From an uncultured bacterium (GTDB taxonomy: Bacteria; Bacillota_I; Bacilli_A; RF39; UBA660), in contig CASDZZ010000006.1 of NCBI GenBank assembly GCA_949285875.1, forward strand, positions 1 through 47,817: DNA of 47,817 nucleotides, written 5' to 3'. The position numbers were made by a program, and so were the translations under genes. Below, in pieces: positions 24,464-34,957 of this stretch. Positions within the stretch are counted from its first letter, which is position 1, and every line of letters begins with the position of its first letter. The notes under the pieces are model-generated. The model was not told the DNA's origin. It searched no databases and saw only the letters and a program-made list of their open reading frames with translations.

Positions 24464-24540
24464 TTATCTTGTCTAAAATCCTAGGTTTAAACTTTTTTTC
24501 AATCTTTGTTAATTTTTTTATTGCTGAATATATTATAATT
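24423..24540 (-). pseudogene. Out-of-frame coding remnant after the ferredoxin gene
   Basis: In a frame different from the ferredoxin, codons down to TAA at 24423 read as a Lys/Ile-rich helix ending K-P-R-I-L-D-K-I-I-A-E-V-I-Y-N-H-I-R-K-S-N, which looks more protein-like than intergenic DNA. The frame has no start codon with a ribosome site and overlaps the ferredoxin tail. It may be the 3' stump of a lost gene or of an earlier longer ferredoxin tail. Copy B at 34914 would end E-V-N-Y-N-C-K-S-N in its comparable frame. Confidence 0.35.
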
Positions 24541-24729
24541 TACCTTTTTAAAAGAGCAAACTTTAATGCAACGGTGACATTTTATACATTTATCTTTGTT
24601 GATTATTGGATATTCAAATCCTTCAGAATCGGCTTCCATTTTAATAGCTTTCACCGGGCAAACTGAATAACAAGCCGTACATCCGCAACATTCTTTCTTA
24701 TCCTTAAATAAAACTGGAATTTCTTTCAT
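24499..24729 (-). CDS. Small 2[4Fe-4S] ferredoxin of the polysaccharide locus
   Basis: 76 residues with two cluster motifs: C-G-C-T-A-C-Y-S-V-C-P (Cys 14/15-24) and C-I-K-C-H-R-C-I-K-V-C (about 48-58). The sequence around them (E-G-F-E-Y-P-I-I-N-K-D-K-C) is that of the ferredoxin domain normally fused to the N-terminus of FrhB-like proteins in polysaccharide clusters. Here it is a separate gene downstream of the FrhB-like gene, 65 nt after its stop. AAGGAG precedes the ATG. It probably supplies electrons to the FrhB-like protein; the reaction is unknown. The last 15 residues look atypical and may come from a frameshift. Confidence 0.88.
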   Translation of the reverse strand: MKEIPVLFKDKKECCGCTACYSVCPVKAIKMEADSEGFEYPIINKDKCIKCHRCIKVCSFKKVNYNIFSNKKINKD

Positions 24730-24794
24730 AATTTTCTCCTTGCTTATAATTACTATTTTTTAAAATAAAATAATAAAATTCTTCATTTACTTTC

Positions 24795-25745
24795 CTAAAT
24801 AATCTTAAATTTATTTAAAATGTCCTTAATTCTTTGCTTTAAAGTGATTTTTGCATATTTTTTTTGTAAATAATCAAAGGACGTGTTATTCATATCTTCA
24901 AAAAAAGATTCTCTATTTTCTGGTTTGGATACAGATTTATATTCAGCAGAATTATTAACAATTGCCTGTTCATAATCTACTTGCTTATACTTGATTTTCT
25001 TTTTAATTTTAGAAAATAATTCATTCCCTTTTTTTGTTCTAACAATAACCATTGATACACCTTTATTATCATTTATAGATGGCTCAATTAAATCAATACC
25101 CCAAAAATCAGCTATGGTTAAATCAGCATATCTTAATGATTTGGCAGTACATTCATAACAAGAAGGTCTTAAACACAAATTAAATAAAAACATTTTCATA
25201 TACGGATTAATTCTTCTAGAGGTATAAACGGTTTTATTTTTTGAAAAAGTTTCATTAACACCAAATTCATTCCAACCTATCTTTTTACACCTGAAGTTCA
25301 CACTTTTTAATATTGCTTTGCTTTTATGTTCGATATATTCTTTATACATCTTCCATAATTTAGGAGAAGGAACACCATGACAAACTACGTCAACACAAAA
25401 AAGATTTTTATACTCCCTAGATAAATAATTTTTTAAACCGTTTACTTGACAACCTGTACCACTAAAAAGAACAAGTTTATCACTATTAAGATCTTCTTTT
25501 ACATTAAAAAATGTATCGTTAATTCTTGCTTGGATATATTTAGAACCCATAATTTTTGATAAATTTTCAATTTTATCTATTCTAATATATTCAGCACAAT
25601 CACACGAATCATTCATTGCAACCCCATATACCACTCCACCTTCATCTAAAATATAATGTGCCAACAATACAAATATTCCTCCAGAAGAACTCGCTTTTCT
25701 TTCTTCTTCATCAATGTTAAAAGCAGCATAAGTTATTTCCTTCAT
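24795..25745 (-). CDS. Coenzyme F420 hydrogenase/dehydrogenase beta-subunit-like protein
   Basis: 316 residues. Starts at the point where the FrhB N-domain normally begins (Y-A-A-F-N ... S-S-S-G-G-I-F), and continues with F-S-G-T-G-C-Q-V-N-G-L (conserved Cys), D-V-V-C-H-G-V-P-S-P, and a cysteine set R-P-S-C-Y-E-C-T-A-K-S-L-R-Y-A-D-L-T-I-A-D-F-W-G. It lacks the usual N-terminal ferredoxin domain, which is encoded by the next gene. Such flavin/Fe-S proteins occur beside polysaccharide pyruvyl transferases and are thought to perform a redox step in sugar modification; real F420 use is not implied. Confidence 0.88.
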   Translation of the reverse strand: MKEITYAAFNIDEEERKASSSGGIFVLLAHYILDEGGVVYGVAMNDSCDCAEYIRIDKIENLSKIMGSKYIQARINDTFFNVKEDLNSDKLVLFSGTGCQVNGLKNYLSREYKNLFCVDVVCHGVPSPKLWKMYKEYIEHKSKAILKSVNFRCKKIGWNEFGVNETFSKNKTVYTSRRINPYMKMFLFNLCLRPSCYECTAKSLRYADLTIADFWGIDLIEPSINDNKGVSMVIVRTKKGNELFSKIKKKIKYKQVDYEQAIVNNSAEYKSVSKPENRESFFEDMNNTSFDYLQKKYAKITLKQRIKDILNKFKII

Positions 25746-25781
25746 AACTTTAATCTCCTTTCTAAGTTAAAATATATTTTA

Positions 25782-26318
25782 TTACAAATCAAAGCCTATT
25801 CCATTATTTAAAGCTTTTCTAATATCTTCTTTATCTTGATTTGTCATATTATTCCAATACTTATCAAAAATCGGACTTTTAGACATTATTTTTTTATTTT
25901 CATTTACATAGTCATCATAAGATTTTATAATTTTTGCTGGTATCCCGACTACTACTACATTACTTGGAATATCTTTATTTACTAGTGTACCTGCCCCAAT
26001 TATTACATTATCACCAATAGTAACACCAGGAAGAATAATTGCATCCGCTCCTATAAAAACATTATTTCCTATTACCACCTTACCAATCTTACTATATCCT
26101 AAAGGAATTTTAGTACTACCATCATGTAGTAAAATTCTAGCATCACTAATAGTAACATTATTTCCTATTTCCAATAAAAATGCATGATTTTTATCTATTT
26201 TAGAACTCCATATTTGAACATTATTTCCTATTTTAGCGCCTCTTTTTATTAAATCTCTTGGAGATACACCTCCTCGAATAATCTTTAAAATTTTATCTCT
26301 TATCTTTTTTAGTTTCAT
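25782..26318 (-). CDS. Left-handed beta-helix acyltransferase (CatB/NeuD/WcaF-like)
   Basis: 178 residues. Hexapeptide repeats run from about 30 to 140 (I-G-N-N-V-x-[30 protein letters not shown]), ending in [11 protein letters not shown], typical of sugar O- or N-acetyltransferases in capsule loci. The catalytic-type His in L-L-H-D-G-S is present. ATG 26318 (AAGGGTG upstream) is preferred over an in-frame GTG at 26327. The acceptor is unknown. Confidence 0.88.
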   Translation of the reverse strand: MKLKKIRDKILKIIRGGVSPRDLIKRGAKIGNNVQIWSSKIDKNHAFLLEIGNNVTISDARILLHDGSTKIPLGYSKIGKVVIGNNVFIGADAIILPGVTIGDNVIIGAGTLVNKDIPSNVVVVGIPAKIIKSYDDYVNENKKIMSKSPIFDKYWNNMTNQDKEDIRKALNNGIGFDL

Positions 26319-26334
26319 GTAAATCACCCTTATA

Positions 26335-27861
26335 TTAATTATTAAATTTTTTTTTAAATATATTTCGTATTGGTTTTAATATAATATTTTTTTCTTCTTT
26401 ATTAAAACCAAGAAAAACAACTGATAATATATAGATTGCAGAAAAAACAAATCCGCCTATACATAATTTAAAAAAAGTATCATATGATAACAAACTTTCA
26501 CTTATAAATCCAAATGCAACGGGTATTAATAAACTGGGCAATAACTTAAATATATTTTTCCAATAAAAAATAATATCAATACCTAGTCTAAAATGGTAAT
26601 ACCAATTCATAAATAATACATTCCCAATTATTAAAGAAATAGAAGTTCCTACTGCTGCACCAATAGGTCCATAATAATGTACTAACGGTATACTTACAAA
26701 AATATTAATAATTGCAATTACTAAATATACTATAGATCTAGCTTTATGTTTATTTTTTGCCCTTTGTATTTCTATTCCTAAATTTTGAATTAGTGGTATT
26801 GTTACTGGATAAATTAATAATAAAGCTACATAATAAGAAACTTCATATCCTTTTCCAGACCAAAAATATATAAATTGTTTCCCAAAAAAAGTAAAACCTA
26901 ACAAGATTAATGCCATAATAACAAACTGAATTCGACCAACCTTAGTAAATAAATCTGTTAATTGTTTATTATTATCTGTTTCAGAAACGATCATATTTAC
27001 TTTAGGAACAAAAACGCTTGATACTGATGTTGAAAATTGCATATACAATGTATTAATCTGAGCGCCAATACCATAAACGGCAACCGCTTTAGTTCCTGCA
27101 ATCCTTCCAAGCAAAAATTTATCTACACTCCAATTTATTTGGTCAACAATTTGATTTAAGAAAATAAAAAAAGTAAAAATCCACATTTCTTTAAGTAAAG
27201 ATAGCTTAAATTCTCTGAAATAAAATTTTGTATTTAACTTTTTAAAACAATAAACTAAATTTGTAACAAATACACATACAGTAAGCAATGTTGTGATAAA
27301 TACCATTCCTACAGATCCATATCCCATGATTAATAAAGGTAAAGTTAAAAATGGATTTAATAAATATTGCAATAAAATAACTGTTTTTTGAAAAATAAAT
27401 TTTTCTTGTGAAATAATAATACAATTAAACACGCTATTAGGAAATGTTAAAGCAAGATTAAATATCATAAAAGCCATTAATATTTTAGCAGTATCATATT
27501 CAGAACTTGTCAATCCTGTGCCAAATATGTCTGAAATATTTACTATCATAGCAATTCCGCACATTATACAAATAAAAGATATAACTAAAAACATTATTAA
27601 AAACATACCATTTAGTTTAGATATTTCTAATTCATCATTTTTAACTTTACTTTTTGAATAAAAACGCATATAAGATGAGCTAAAACCCAAACTTAACAAG
27701 CTAAGGTACGAAACCACTGAATAAACAAGTTGATATAAGCCATACTCACTTTGTCCCAACAAACGCAACATAATCGGAGTATATATTAAGCCTGTAAGAA
27801 TATGAACAGCTTGGGACAAATATGATAGAATTATCCCAAGCTTTCTTTGGCTTTTTTTCAT
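26335..27861 (-). CDS. wzx: Wzx-type polysaccharide flippase (MOP superfamily)
   Basis: 508 residues with 12-14 membrane segments and the N-terminal pattern L-S-Y-L-S-Q-A ... [19 protein letters not shown] of repeat-unit flippases. It moves undecaprenyl-linked repeat units to the outer face, before polymerisation by the Wzy-like protein of the same operon. AAGGAGG precedes the ATG. Confidence 0.92.
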   Translation of the reverse strand: MKKSQRKLGIILSYLSQAVHILTGLIYTPIMLRLLGQSEYGLYQLVYSVVSYLSLLSLGFSSSYMRFYSKSKVKNDELEISKLNGMFLIMFLVISFICIMCGIAMIVNISDIFGTGLTSSEYDTAKILMAFMIFNLALTFPNSVFNCIIISQEKFIFQKTVILLQYLLNPFLTLPLLIMGYGSVGMVFITTLLTVCVFVTNLVYCFKKLNTKFYFREFKLSLLKEMWIFTFFIFLNQIVDQINWSVDKFLLGRIAGTKAVAVYGIGAQINTLYMQFSTSVSSVFVPKVNMIVSETDNNKQLTDLFTKVGRIQFVIMALILLGFTFFGKQFIYFWSGKGYEVSYYVALLLIYPVTIPLIQNLGIEIQRAKNKHKARSIVYLVIAIINIFVSIPLVHYYGPIGAAVGTSISLIIGNVLFMNWYYHFRLGIDIIFYWKNIFKLLPSLLIPVAFGFISESLLSYDTFFKLCIGGFVFSAIYILSVVFLGFNKEEKNIILKPIRNIFKKKFNN

Positions 27862-27899
27862 GTATATTCCTCCTTTTAAATAATATTTACTTTAAAATT

Positions 27900-29042
27900 C
27901 TACTTATTTATCAACTCATATAATTTTTTTGCTGCCTCTTCAGTTTGCATAATATATTTAGGCATAAACTCTTCTAAATGTTTTTTAATTTTAATTTTAT
28001 TTAAATATAGTTTTTTAAAAGTTTCTAATAAAACTTTGTAATTTTTCAAAGTCCTAACATCTACAACATAATCGTCATAAGTTCCAAATATATCTTTAGC
28101 AATTCCTCTTGCTTTAATGGAATAGCCTATCACCAAAGTAGGAACACAAGAAGAATAGGCTGCTATAGTTGAATGAGTTCTAGCTCCTACAAAAAAACTA
28201 CATTTAGAAATTACGAATTTCAATTTATGAGCTGCCATATCATCAAGAACAAAAATTCTATTATTCTTAAATTTTTCCTTAATTTTATTTATGGCAACAC
28301 GATCATCATTATTTCTTTTTACAACGTGAGGTACCAACAATATGTTTGCTTCAGTATTTTTTAAAATAAATTCAATAATACTTTCATATCCTTTTTTTAT
28401 CTGACTTTCTTCATCCTCAAATTTTAAAATCAAAGGACTAATATTAATTCCTATAACTTCTTTATTGAAAATACTTTTTAAAACGTTCGTTTTTTGTGGT
28501 TTCATCGCGAATGCTGGATCTGGATACAAAAAAGTTTTTTCTTCTAAACCATGTTTTATTAGATTTTCATAAGTTAAAGATTCTCTTGCAAAAATATACT
28601 TATATAAAGAAATATCTTCCAAAACTTTTCTTTGATCTAAAACTTCATTTTCTATGGACGTTCCCCACAAAATAGTAGTATTATTTTTTTCTCTAATTCT
28701 CTTATTTGCTTCAAGTATAGGATTTATTAATCTGGGATAACAGTAATTATCACCACCAACAGATAAATAAACTCCTTTTTTATTACCATTTATTAATTTA
28801 AATACTGTATTTTTTTTAAATAAAATATTAAAAAGCCTACCAAAAGCCCATTTAACTGGATGATAATATCTCTTGTAGGTATCTGGGATAACTGTACATA
28901 ACTTATCTAACCCATACATTTTATCAGATTTAGCATTACTTGAATAAATCGTTTTTTCCCCTTTTAAATTTTGGCAGGTACCTCTGACAATAGCTTCACA
29001 GCCATGGTTATCCGATCCGCCGTGAGCATAAAATATAAACAT
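27900..29042 (-). CDS. Polysaccharide pyruvyl transferase family protein
   Basis: 380 residues. N-terminal G-G-S-D-N-H-G-C-E-A-I-V-R-G-T, mid-region S-V-G-G-D-N-Y-C, and C-terminal F-F-V-G-A-R-T-H-S-T-I-A-A-Y-S ... V-P-T-L-V-I-G-Y-S-I-K-A-R-G fit the PssM/CsaB-like family, which uses phosphoenolpyruvate to place ketal pyruvate on sugars. Together with the FrhB-like and ferredoxin genes it forms a common exopolysaccharide module. Confidence 0.9.
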   Translation of the reverse strand: MFIFYAHGGSDNHGCEAIVRGTCQNLKGEKTIYSSNAKSDKMYGLDKLCTVIPDTYKRYYHPVKWAFGRLFNILFKKNTVFKLINGNKKGVYLSVGGDNYCYPRLINPILEANKRIREKNNTTILWGTSIENEVLDQRKVLEDISLYKYIFARESLTYENLIKHGLEEKTFLYPDPAFAMKPQKTNVLKSIFNKEVIGINISPLILKFEDEESQIKKGYESIIEFILKNTEANILLVPHVVKRNNDDRVAINKIKEKFKNNRIFVLDDMAAHKLKFVISKCSFFVGARTHSTIAAYSSCVPTLVIGYSIKARGIAKDIFGTYDDYVVDVRTLKNYKVLLETFKKLYLNKIKIKKHLEEFMPKYIMQTEEAAKKLYELINK

Positions 29043-29044
29043 AA

Positions 29045-30292
29045 TTAATTCCCTCTTTCTATTTTTTTATAATTAATTTTATATAATCCGACTGAAAATC
29101 CACTTAACATAAGATATAATCCATATTGTTCATACGAGTAATGTGGCATTCCTGTCAATGCATATAAAAGTATAAAAATTTGAAAACTATATGAAAACAT
29201 AGTCCATTTTTGTTCAAACGTTCCCTCATACTCTTTTTTCTTAAAGAAATTGAAAACTTTGCTACTATAATACAAACAACATAAATTTCCTATAACTATT
29301 ATAAAAAAACCTATAATACCATTTTCAGCTAATAGCTGAAAATAGTCATTATGAGCACCTTGGAATGTTGTGCCACTCATTTCTTTTAAATAACTACCCC
29401 ATCCATTACCTAAAATAGGACTATTTATAAACATTTTCCAAGCCACGCCCCATAGATAAAACCGACTTGAAGAAATATCTTCTGAGCTATTAGGCTCTAA
29501 AATTCTATTTATCAAGTTGTCTACGCCTGGAACAAATATATATGCTAATATAAATAAAATAACCCCTAACACAATGAATTTAAAGCTTTTAACTAACTTT
29601 TTATTTATATCTGATTCTTTTTTTATCACTATATAAAGTAATGAGATAATCAAAAATAAAGTAGGTCCCCTTTTTGCAACTAAAAATTGTGTACACATCA
29701 AAAAAGCAAGAGTCACAGCTTTAATTTTTTTATATTTTTTATCTGATAACAAAGAACTAAAAAGAAATAATATACCAACAATAATATAATAACTATTTCT
29801 AGAATAATGATTTGTAAAACCATGATACATATTTCTATGAGTAAAACTATATACGAGAGATGATCCTTCCGGAAACATACTTAAAATATTATTTGTATAA
29901 AACGTTGGAAAAAAGAAACTAATCCAAGTAACAATAGAAGTAAACAAAGCAAATCCAATTAAAGGATATTTAATATATTTGATTTCAATATAATTTTTTT
30001 GTATTGAATAAAAATATAAAATACAAATAATTATAAAAAATATATACTTATTAAAATCCGGACTATAAACAAAACAAAGAATAGTTAATCCTATAAAAAT
30101 ATCAGCAGATAAAATTATTCTTAAATAACGCGTATTAAAGAAAAGGGCAAGTATAGTTGTAAGTATCAGCAAAATATACTCTATACCACTATTTTGGTAT
30201 ATAAATAAAGGATTACACCTAAATGCAATACTTATTGATAAAATGATTCCCCAAATAGCTATTAACTTGCTTTTTTTTACCTTTAACCCCAC
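29045..30292 (-). CDS. wzy: Wzy/O-antigen polymerase-like membrane protein
   Basis: 415 residues, about 11 membrane segments. The large periplasm-side loop contains S-S-R-F-Y-L-W-G-V-A-W-K-M-F ... G-N-G-W-G-S-Y ... A-H-N-D-Y-F-Q-L-L-A-E-N-G, the Wzy_C/O-antigen ligase signature. In a locus with a Wzx-like flippase, a polymerase role is most likely. Start is GTG 30292, one base after the GT2 stop, with GGTGGG upstream. Confidence 0.88.
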   Translation of the reverse strand: MGLKVKKSKLIAIWGIILSISIAFRCNPLFIYQNSGIEYILLILTTILALFFNTRYLRIILSADIFIGLTILCFVYSPDFNKYIFFIIICILYFYSIQKNYIEIKYIKYPLIGFALFTSIVTWISFFFPTFYTNNILSMFPEGSSLVYSFTHRNMYHGFTNHYSRNSYYIIVGILFLFSSLLSDKKYKKIKAVTLAFLMCTQFLVAKRGPTLFLIISLLYIVIKKESDINKKLVKSFKFIVLGVILFILAYIFVPGVDNLINRILEPNSSEDISSSRFYLWGVAWKMFINSPILGNGWGSYLKEMSGTTFQGAHNDYFQLLAENGIIGFFIIVIGNLCCLYYSSKVFNFFKKKEYEGTFEQKWTMFSYSFQIFILLYALTGMPHYSYEQYGLYLMLSGFSVGLYKINYKKIERGN

Positions 30293-30293
30293 T

Positions 30294-31346
30294 TTATCCC
30301 ACCTTCCTATTTTTAATCTTTAATCTGATTTTAACAATAAAAATTATAATATCAACAAAATTCATTATACAACATAGATACAATAATTTGTCAAAAAAAC
30401 TAGCGGGTATTATACTTTTCTTATTACTAAAAAATATATCTTTCCATGGAGTAGAATGTAAACAAGAATTAATAAAATTCTTTTTATTTCGATAACTCAG
30501 CTTAGATTCACTATGTAATGGGTATAATAAAAGCATTCCATGAAATTGTTGAATTGCACGAACTTTTAAGTACTTTTCCATTTCCTTATCCTTTTTAAAC
30601 ATATCATTTAATACTATCAACGTTTTTTCGTAAGCAGTTTTAATTTTTGGATTATATAGATTAGTAACTGATTGACTATTTTGTCTATAAAAATACCATA
30701 TAGATTCAACTATACCAATTTTGTTAACACTTTCTAATATTTGTAAATTATAAACCACATCTTCTCCAGTAACCAATGTTTCATTAAACTTATACCTTTT
30801 AACAATATCTGATTTAAATAATTTACAAACAGGCCCACTGGTAAAACAAGAATTTAATCTCTTATCATCAACTTTTCCATTACTCAAAACTTTAGCCTTG
30901 TAATCCATTAACTTTTTATCATAAATTAGTATACCATTCTTAGAATCAACGACATAATCTTTATAACTATTTTTATTAAACTTTCTAGTACCACCCAATA
31001 TAAAATCTAGATTATATTTTTTCACTAAATTTAAAGCTTCTTCTATAAAATTAATTGATATATAATCGTCTCCATCTACAAAAGTAATATATTCCCCCTT
31101 AGCCATCTGCACACCAATGTTCCTAGTCTTAGCAACGCCTTCATTTTTTTTATTAACCAATTTAAATCTTTTATCATGCTTACAAAATTCATTTATTTTC
31201 TGAGCACTTAAATCATTAGAACCATCATTTATTACTATTATTTCCAAATTTGAATAAGTTTGATTTATTAAAGATATTAAACATTCTCTAATATACTTTT
31301 CACAGTTGAAAACAGGAACAATTATACTAATTAAAGGATTATTCAT
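30294..31346 (-). CDS. Family 2 glycosyltransferase
   Basis: 350 residues. GT-A core: I-S-I-I-V-P-V-F-N-C-E-K-Y-I at the start, I-N-D-G-S-N-D-L-S, and F-V-D-G-D-D-Y-I-S (DxD-like). C-terminal hydrophobic stretch near 320-340. ATG 31346 (GGAGAGG upstream) overlaps the previous stop by 8 nt; a frame extension to 31400 was rejected. Donor and acceptor cannot be predicted. Confidence 0.92.
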   Translation of the reverse strand: MNNPLISIIVPVFNCEKYIRECLISLINQTYSNLEIIVINDGSNDLSAQKINEFCKHDKRFKLVNKKNEGVAKTRNIGVQMAKGEYITFVDGDDYISINFIEEALNLVKKYNLDFILGGTRKFNKNSYKDYVVDSKNGILIYDKKLMDYKAKVLSNGKVDDKRLNSCFTSGPVCKLFKSDIVKRYKFNETLVTGEDVVYNLQILESVNKIGIVESIWYFYRQNSQSVTNLYNPKIKTAYEKTLIVLNDMFKKDKEMEKYLKVRAIQQFHGMLLLYPLHSESKLSYRNKKNFINSCLHSTPWKDIFFSNKKSIIPASFFDKLLYLCCIMNFVDIIIFIVKIRLKIKNRKVG

Positions 31347-32448
31347 TATCCTCTCCAAAAAATAATTTTGATAATATATATCTGATATTATTTGAGTCAA
31401 ATTTATTTGCAGTTTCTAAACAATTGGGAATCATTTTCTCTTTTGAATATTTACCAAGAATAAAATTATTCATTTTCAAAGATAAATCTTTATAATTTTT
31501 TACTTCAAATTTAACGCCATTATATCCTTCTCTAATATAATACTTAGGTGCTGCAAAATCACTAGCTATAACAGGAGTACCACAAGCCATTGATTCGATT
31601 GCTACCAATCCTAAGCTTTCTCCTTCTCTTCTTGTAGGGAAAATAAAAGCATCTGAAATATTAAATATTTCTACTAATTTTTCCTGTGGTTGTAATGGTA
31701 AAATTATAAATTTAGTATTGAGTTTTAAATCTTCTATTAATTTAAAACATGATTTTGACTCTTCACCACTTCCAACTAACAAAAAATTTGCCTTTTTATT
31801 TTTTTTAATTAATTCGTTAACCGCTTGAATATAAGTGTCCCAACCTTTATCTGTTGATATTCTTCCAACATACGAAAAAACTGGAAAATCATTGTTGATA
31901 CCTAATTTTTGTTTAATTTTTTTTATAGTTTTAGTATCTAAACATTTAAATATATTAGTGTTTACTCCAGAAGAAGGATAAATTGTTATTTTTTCTTTAC
32001 TTATACCATACTTGTCTGAAACATATTTAGAAAAATATTTTGAAGGAACTATTATCTTTTCACTTATTTTCAAAATTTTCTCTGTGTACTTTTGAAATTT
32101 TCTTTGTCTTGCATTTTCAGGAACGACATCAGAACCATGTACATTTGTATATATAGTTATTTTTTTTAATTTGCAAGCCAATAAAACAGGAATACTACTA
32201 TGAGAAGCATAATGAATATATATTATGTCATATCTTTTAAATAAAATCTTCATAAACGTTAAAAAGTAAAAAGATATGTAATTAATTAGTTTTTTTATTT
32301 TACTTGTACTTTTAAACATAACAGAGGTTTCATAACTAATATTCAAATTTGTCAACTCTTCACAAAAACGCTTTACAAATATTCCGGCACTAGGATTTTT
32401 TTTATTAGGATACATATTAGATACAATTAGCACTTTCACTTTTTTCAC
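31339..32448 (-). CDS. Family 4 (GT-B) glycosyltransferase
   Basis: 369 residues. N-domain begins V-L-I-V-S-N-M-Y-P-N; C-domain has Y-V-G-R-I-S-T-D-K-G-W-D and the donor-binding R-E-G-E-S-L-G-L-V-A-I-E-S-M-A-C-G-T-P-V-I-A-S-D (E-x7-E). Start GTG 32448 forms a GTGA overlap with the Alg13-like stop; GTG codons 3 and 5 codons later are alternatives. Adds one sugar of the repeat unit; specificity unknown. Confidence 0.92.
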   Translation of the reverse strand: MKKVKVLIVSNMYPNKKNPSAGIFVKRFCEELTNLNISYETSVMFKSTSKIKKLINYISFYFLTFMKILFKRYDIIYIHYASHSSIPVLLACKLKKITIYTNVHGSDVVPENARQRKFQKYTEKILKISEKIIVPSKYFSKYVSDKYGISKEKITIYPSSGVNTNIFKCLDTKTIKKIKQKLGINNDFPVFSYVGRISTDKGWDTYIQAVNELIKKNKKANFLLVGSGEESKSCFKLIEDLKLNTKFIILPLQPQEKLVEIFNISDAFIFPTRREGESLGLVAIESMACGTPVIASDFAAPKYYIREGYNGVKFEVKNYKDLSLKMNNFILGKYSKEKMIPNCLETANKFDSNNIRYILSKLFFGEDNE

Positions 32449-32933
32449 ATCCTTGTTTTTATAAATTGATCAATGGAATCAATAATTACATTAGTATTTG
32501 AAATAAAAGGGACTATTTCTTTTGTTTTTGCCAATTCAATAGCATTAGAAATACTTTCACTCGAGCATTCATGACAAGCCACAACTACACCTAGCTTTTC
32601 AAAAGCTTGTACTAATTGAATTTGATGATCATCTACCGCTTCATTAAATTCTTTTAATCTGGGAACTGCAACAATAGATTTTCCTGCCTTTGCAGTATTG
32701 ACTATAACCCCTGTTCCACCATGCGTAATTACAATATCACACTCTTTTATCTTTCGATTAAATTCATCGTGATTCATAAAACTAACATATTTGAAATTTT
32801 TAATTTTATAATTGCTTAACCCTATTTGAGCAAAGACCTCTTCTTTTATTAACCCTTTCTCAATAGCTTCATCTACTGCTTTTAGCAATCTATTAAACTG
32901 AAAACTTCGAGACCCCGTAGTAATAAATATCAT
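32445..32933 (-). CDS. Alg13/PssE-like glycosyltransferase catalytic subunit
   Basis: 162 residues, matching only the C-terminal half of a GT28 enzyme: T-T-G-S-R-S-F-Q-F-N-R-L near the start, D-I-V-I-T-H-G-G-T-G (about 65-74) and V-D-D-H-Q-I-Q-L. Family knowledge: Alg13-type proteins bind the UDP-sugar and need a membrane-anchored Alg14 partner, encoded immediately upstream. It ends with TGA, which argues for the standard bacterial code here. Confidence 0.9.
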   Translation of the reverse strand: MIFITTGSRSFQFNRLLKAVDEAIEKGLIKEEVFAQIGLSNYKIKNFKYVSFMNHDEFNRKIKECDIVITHGGTGVIVNTAKAGKSIVAVPRLKEFNEAVDDHQIQLVQAFEKLGVVVACHECSSESISNAIELAKTKEIVPFISNTNVIIDSIDQFIKTRM

Positions 32934-33410
32934 CTAATATATTCCTCCCTTATATATCGCATTAGGATAATATTCTTTCATACTTTCCCACTGAATATAA
33001 AACTGATCAGCAAATTTATATGCAATTTTTCCAGATATATTTGGAGAATTAATTTTTGCAAAAGACTCTATATATATCACTTTACTTCCAAAAAATTTTG
33101 ACCAAAACATAATAGGTATTGCAGCAAGAGCTCCAGTAGAAATTACCAAATCAGGCTTATCTTTAATTATGATAAAAAAAGATTTTATAAAGTTTGCAAT
33201 AAATTTTATAACAAATGTCTTATCTGTTCTATTAATTGAATTAACGTATTTTACTGGTATATTACCCACTTTTATATCATAATCTATTTTTTCGGTCACT
33301 ATATAACCTTCATATTTTTCAATTAAAGGCTTAAGCATTATTAACTGTTCGAAGTGACCTCCAGATGAAGATGTTAAACATATTCTGACTTTATTTTGGT
33401 TTTTTCCCAT
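32934..33410 (-). CDS. Alg14/PssD-like membrane-anchor glycosyltransferase subunit
   Basis: 158 residues. I-C-L-T-S-S-S-G-G-H-F-E-Q-L near the start, a hydrophobic segment at about 70-85, and D-L-V-I-S-T-G-A-L-A-A-I-P (about 93-105) are typical of Alg14/PssD/EpsD. It recruits the Alg13-like partner to the membrane. Stop and next start are adjacent (no gap). GGAGG overlaps the end of the preceding dehydrogenase gene. Confidence 0.9.
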   Translation of the reverse strand: MGKNQNKVRICLTSSSGGHFEQLIMLKPLIEKYEGYIVTEKIDYDIKVGNIPVKYVNSINRTDKTFVIKFIANFIKSFFIIIKDKPDLVISTGALAAIPIMFWSKFFGSKVIYIESFAKINSPNISGKIAYKFADQFYIQWESMKEYYPNAIYKGGIY

Positions 33411-33411
33411 A

Positions 33412-34734
<1,323 letters not shown>

Positions 34735-34898
34735 AGTTACTTTTCTCCTTACCTTAATTAATAAATCTAATTTTTTAACTAATAAATAGTAATTTTATCT
34801 GCTACCTAACTATCACAATAAACATAGTTATATTTTTTTTAAAACTGACACTTTTATTAATGCATAGTCAATTTTAAATTCTAAAACAAATAAATTAT

Positions 34899-34948
34899 AT
34901 TTTGAACTTAACCTTAATTACTTTTGCAATTATAATTAACTTCCGTAA
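34899..34948. repeat. Copy B of the imperfect repeat near the 5' end of the polysaccharide block
   Basis: Same orientation and ordered sequence blocks as 24408-24463. Lies between the initiating sugar transferase stop (34958) and the dehydrogenase gene, so the two copies bracket the ten glycan genes. Confidence 0.45.
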
Positions 34949-34957
34949 CGCCACTTC

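Noticed and set aside
32445-32448. TGA as tryptophan codon (Mycoplasma-type code)
   Set aside because: TGA ends the Alg13-like and ferredoxin genes at expected lengths, and tryptophan is encoded by TGG throughout.
34792-34821. Firm promoter upstream of the UDP-HexNAc dehydrogenase
   Set aside because: TTATTG with 18-nt spacing to TAAAAT is weak in such AT-rich DNA; only mentioned as possible.
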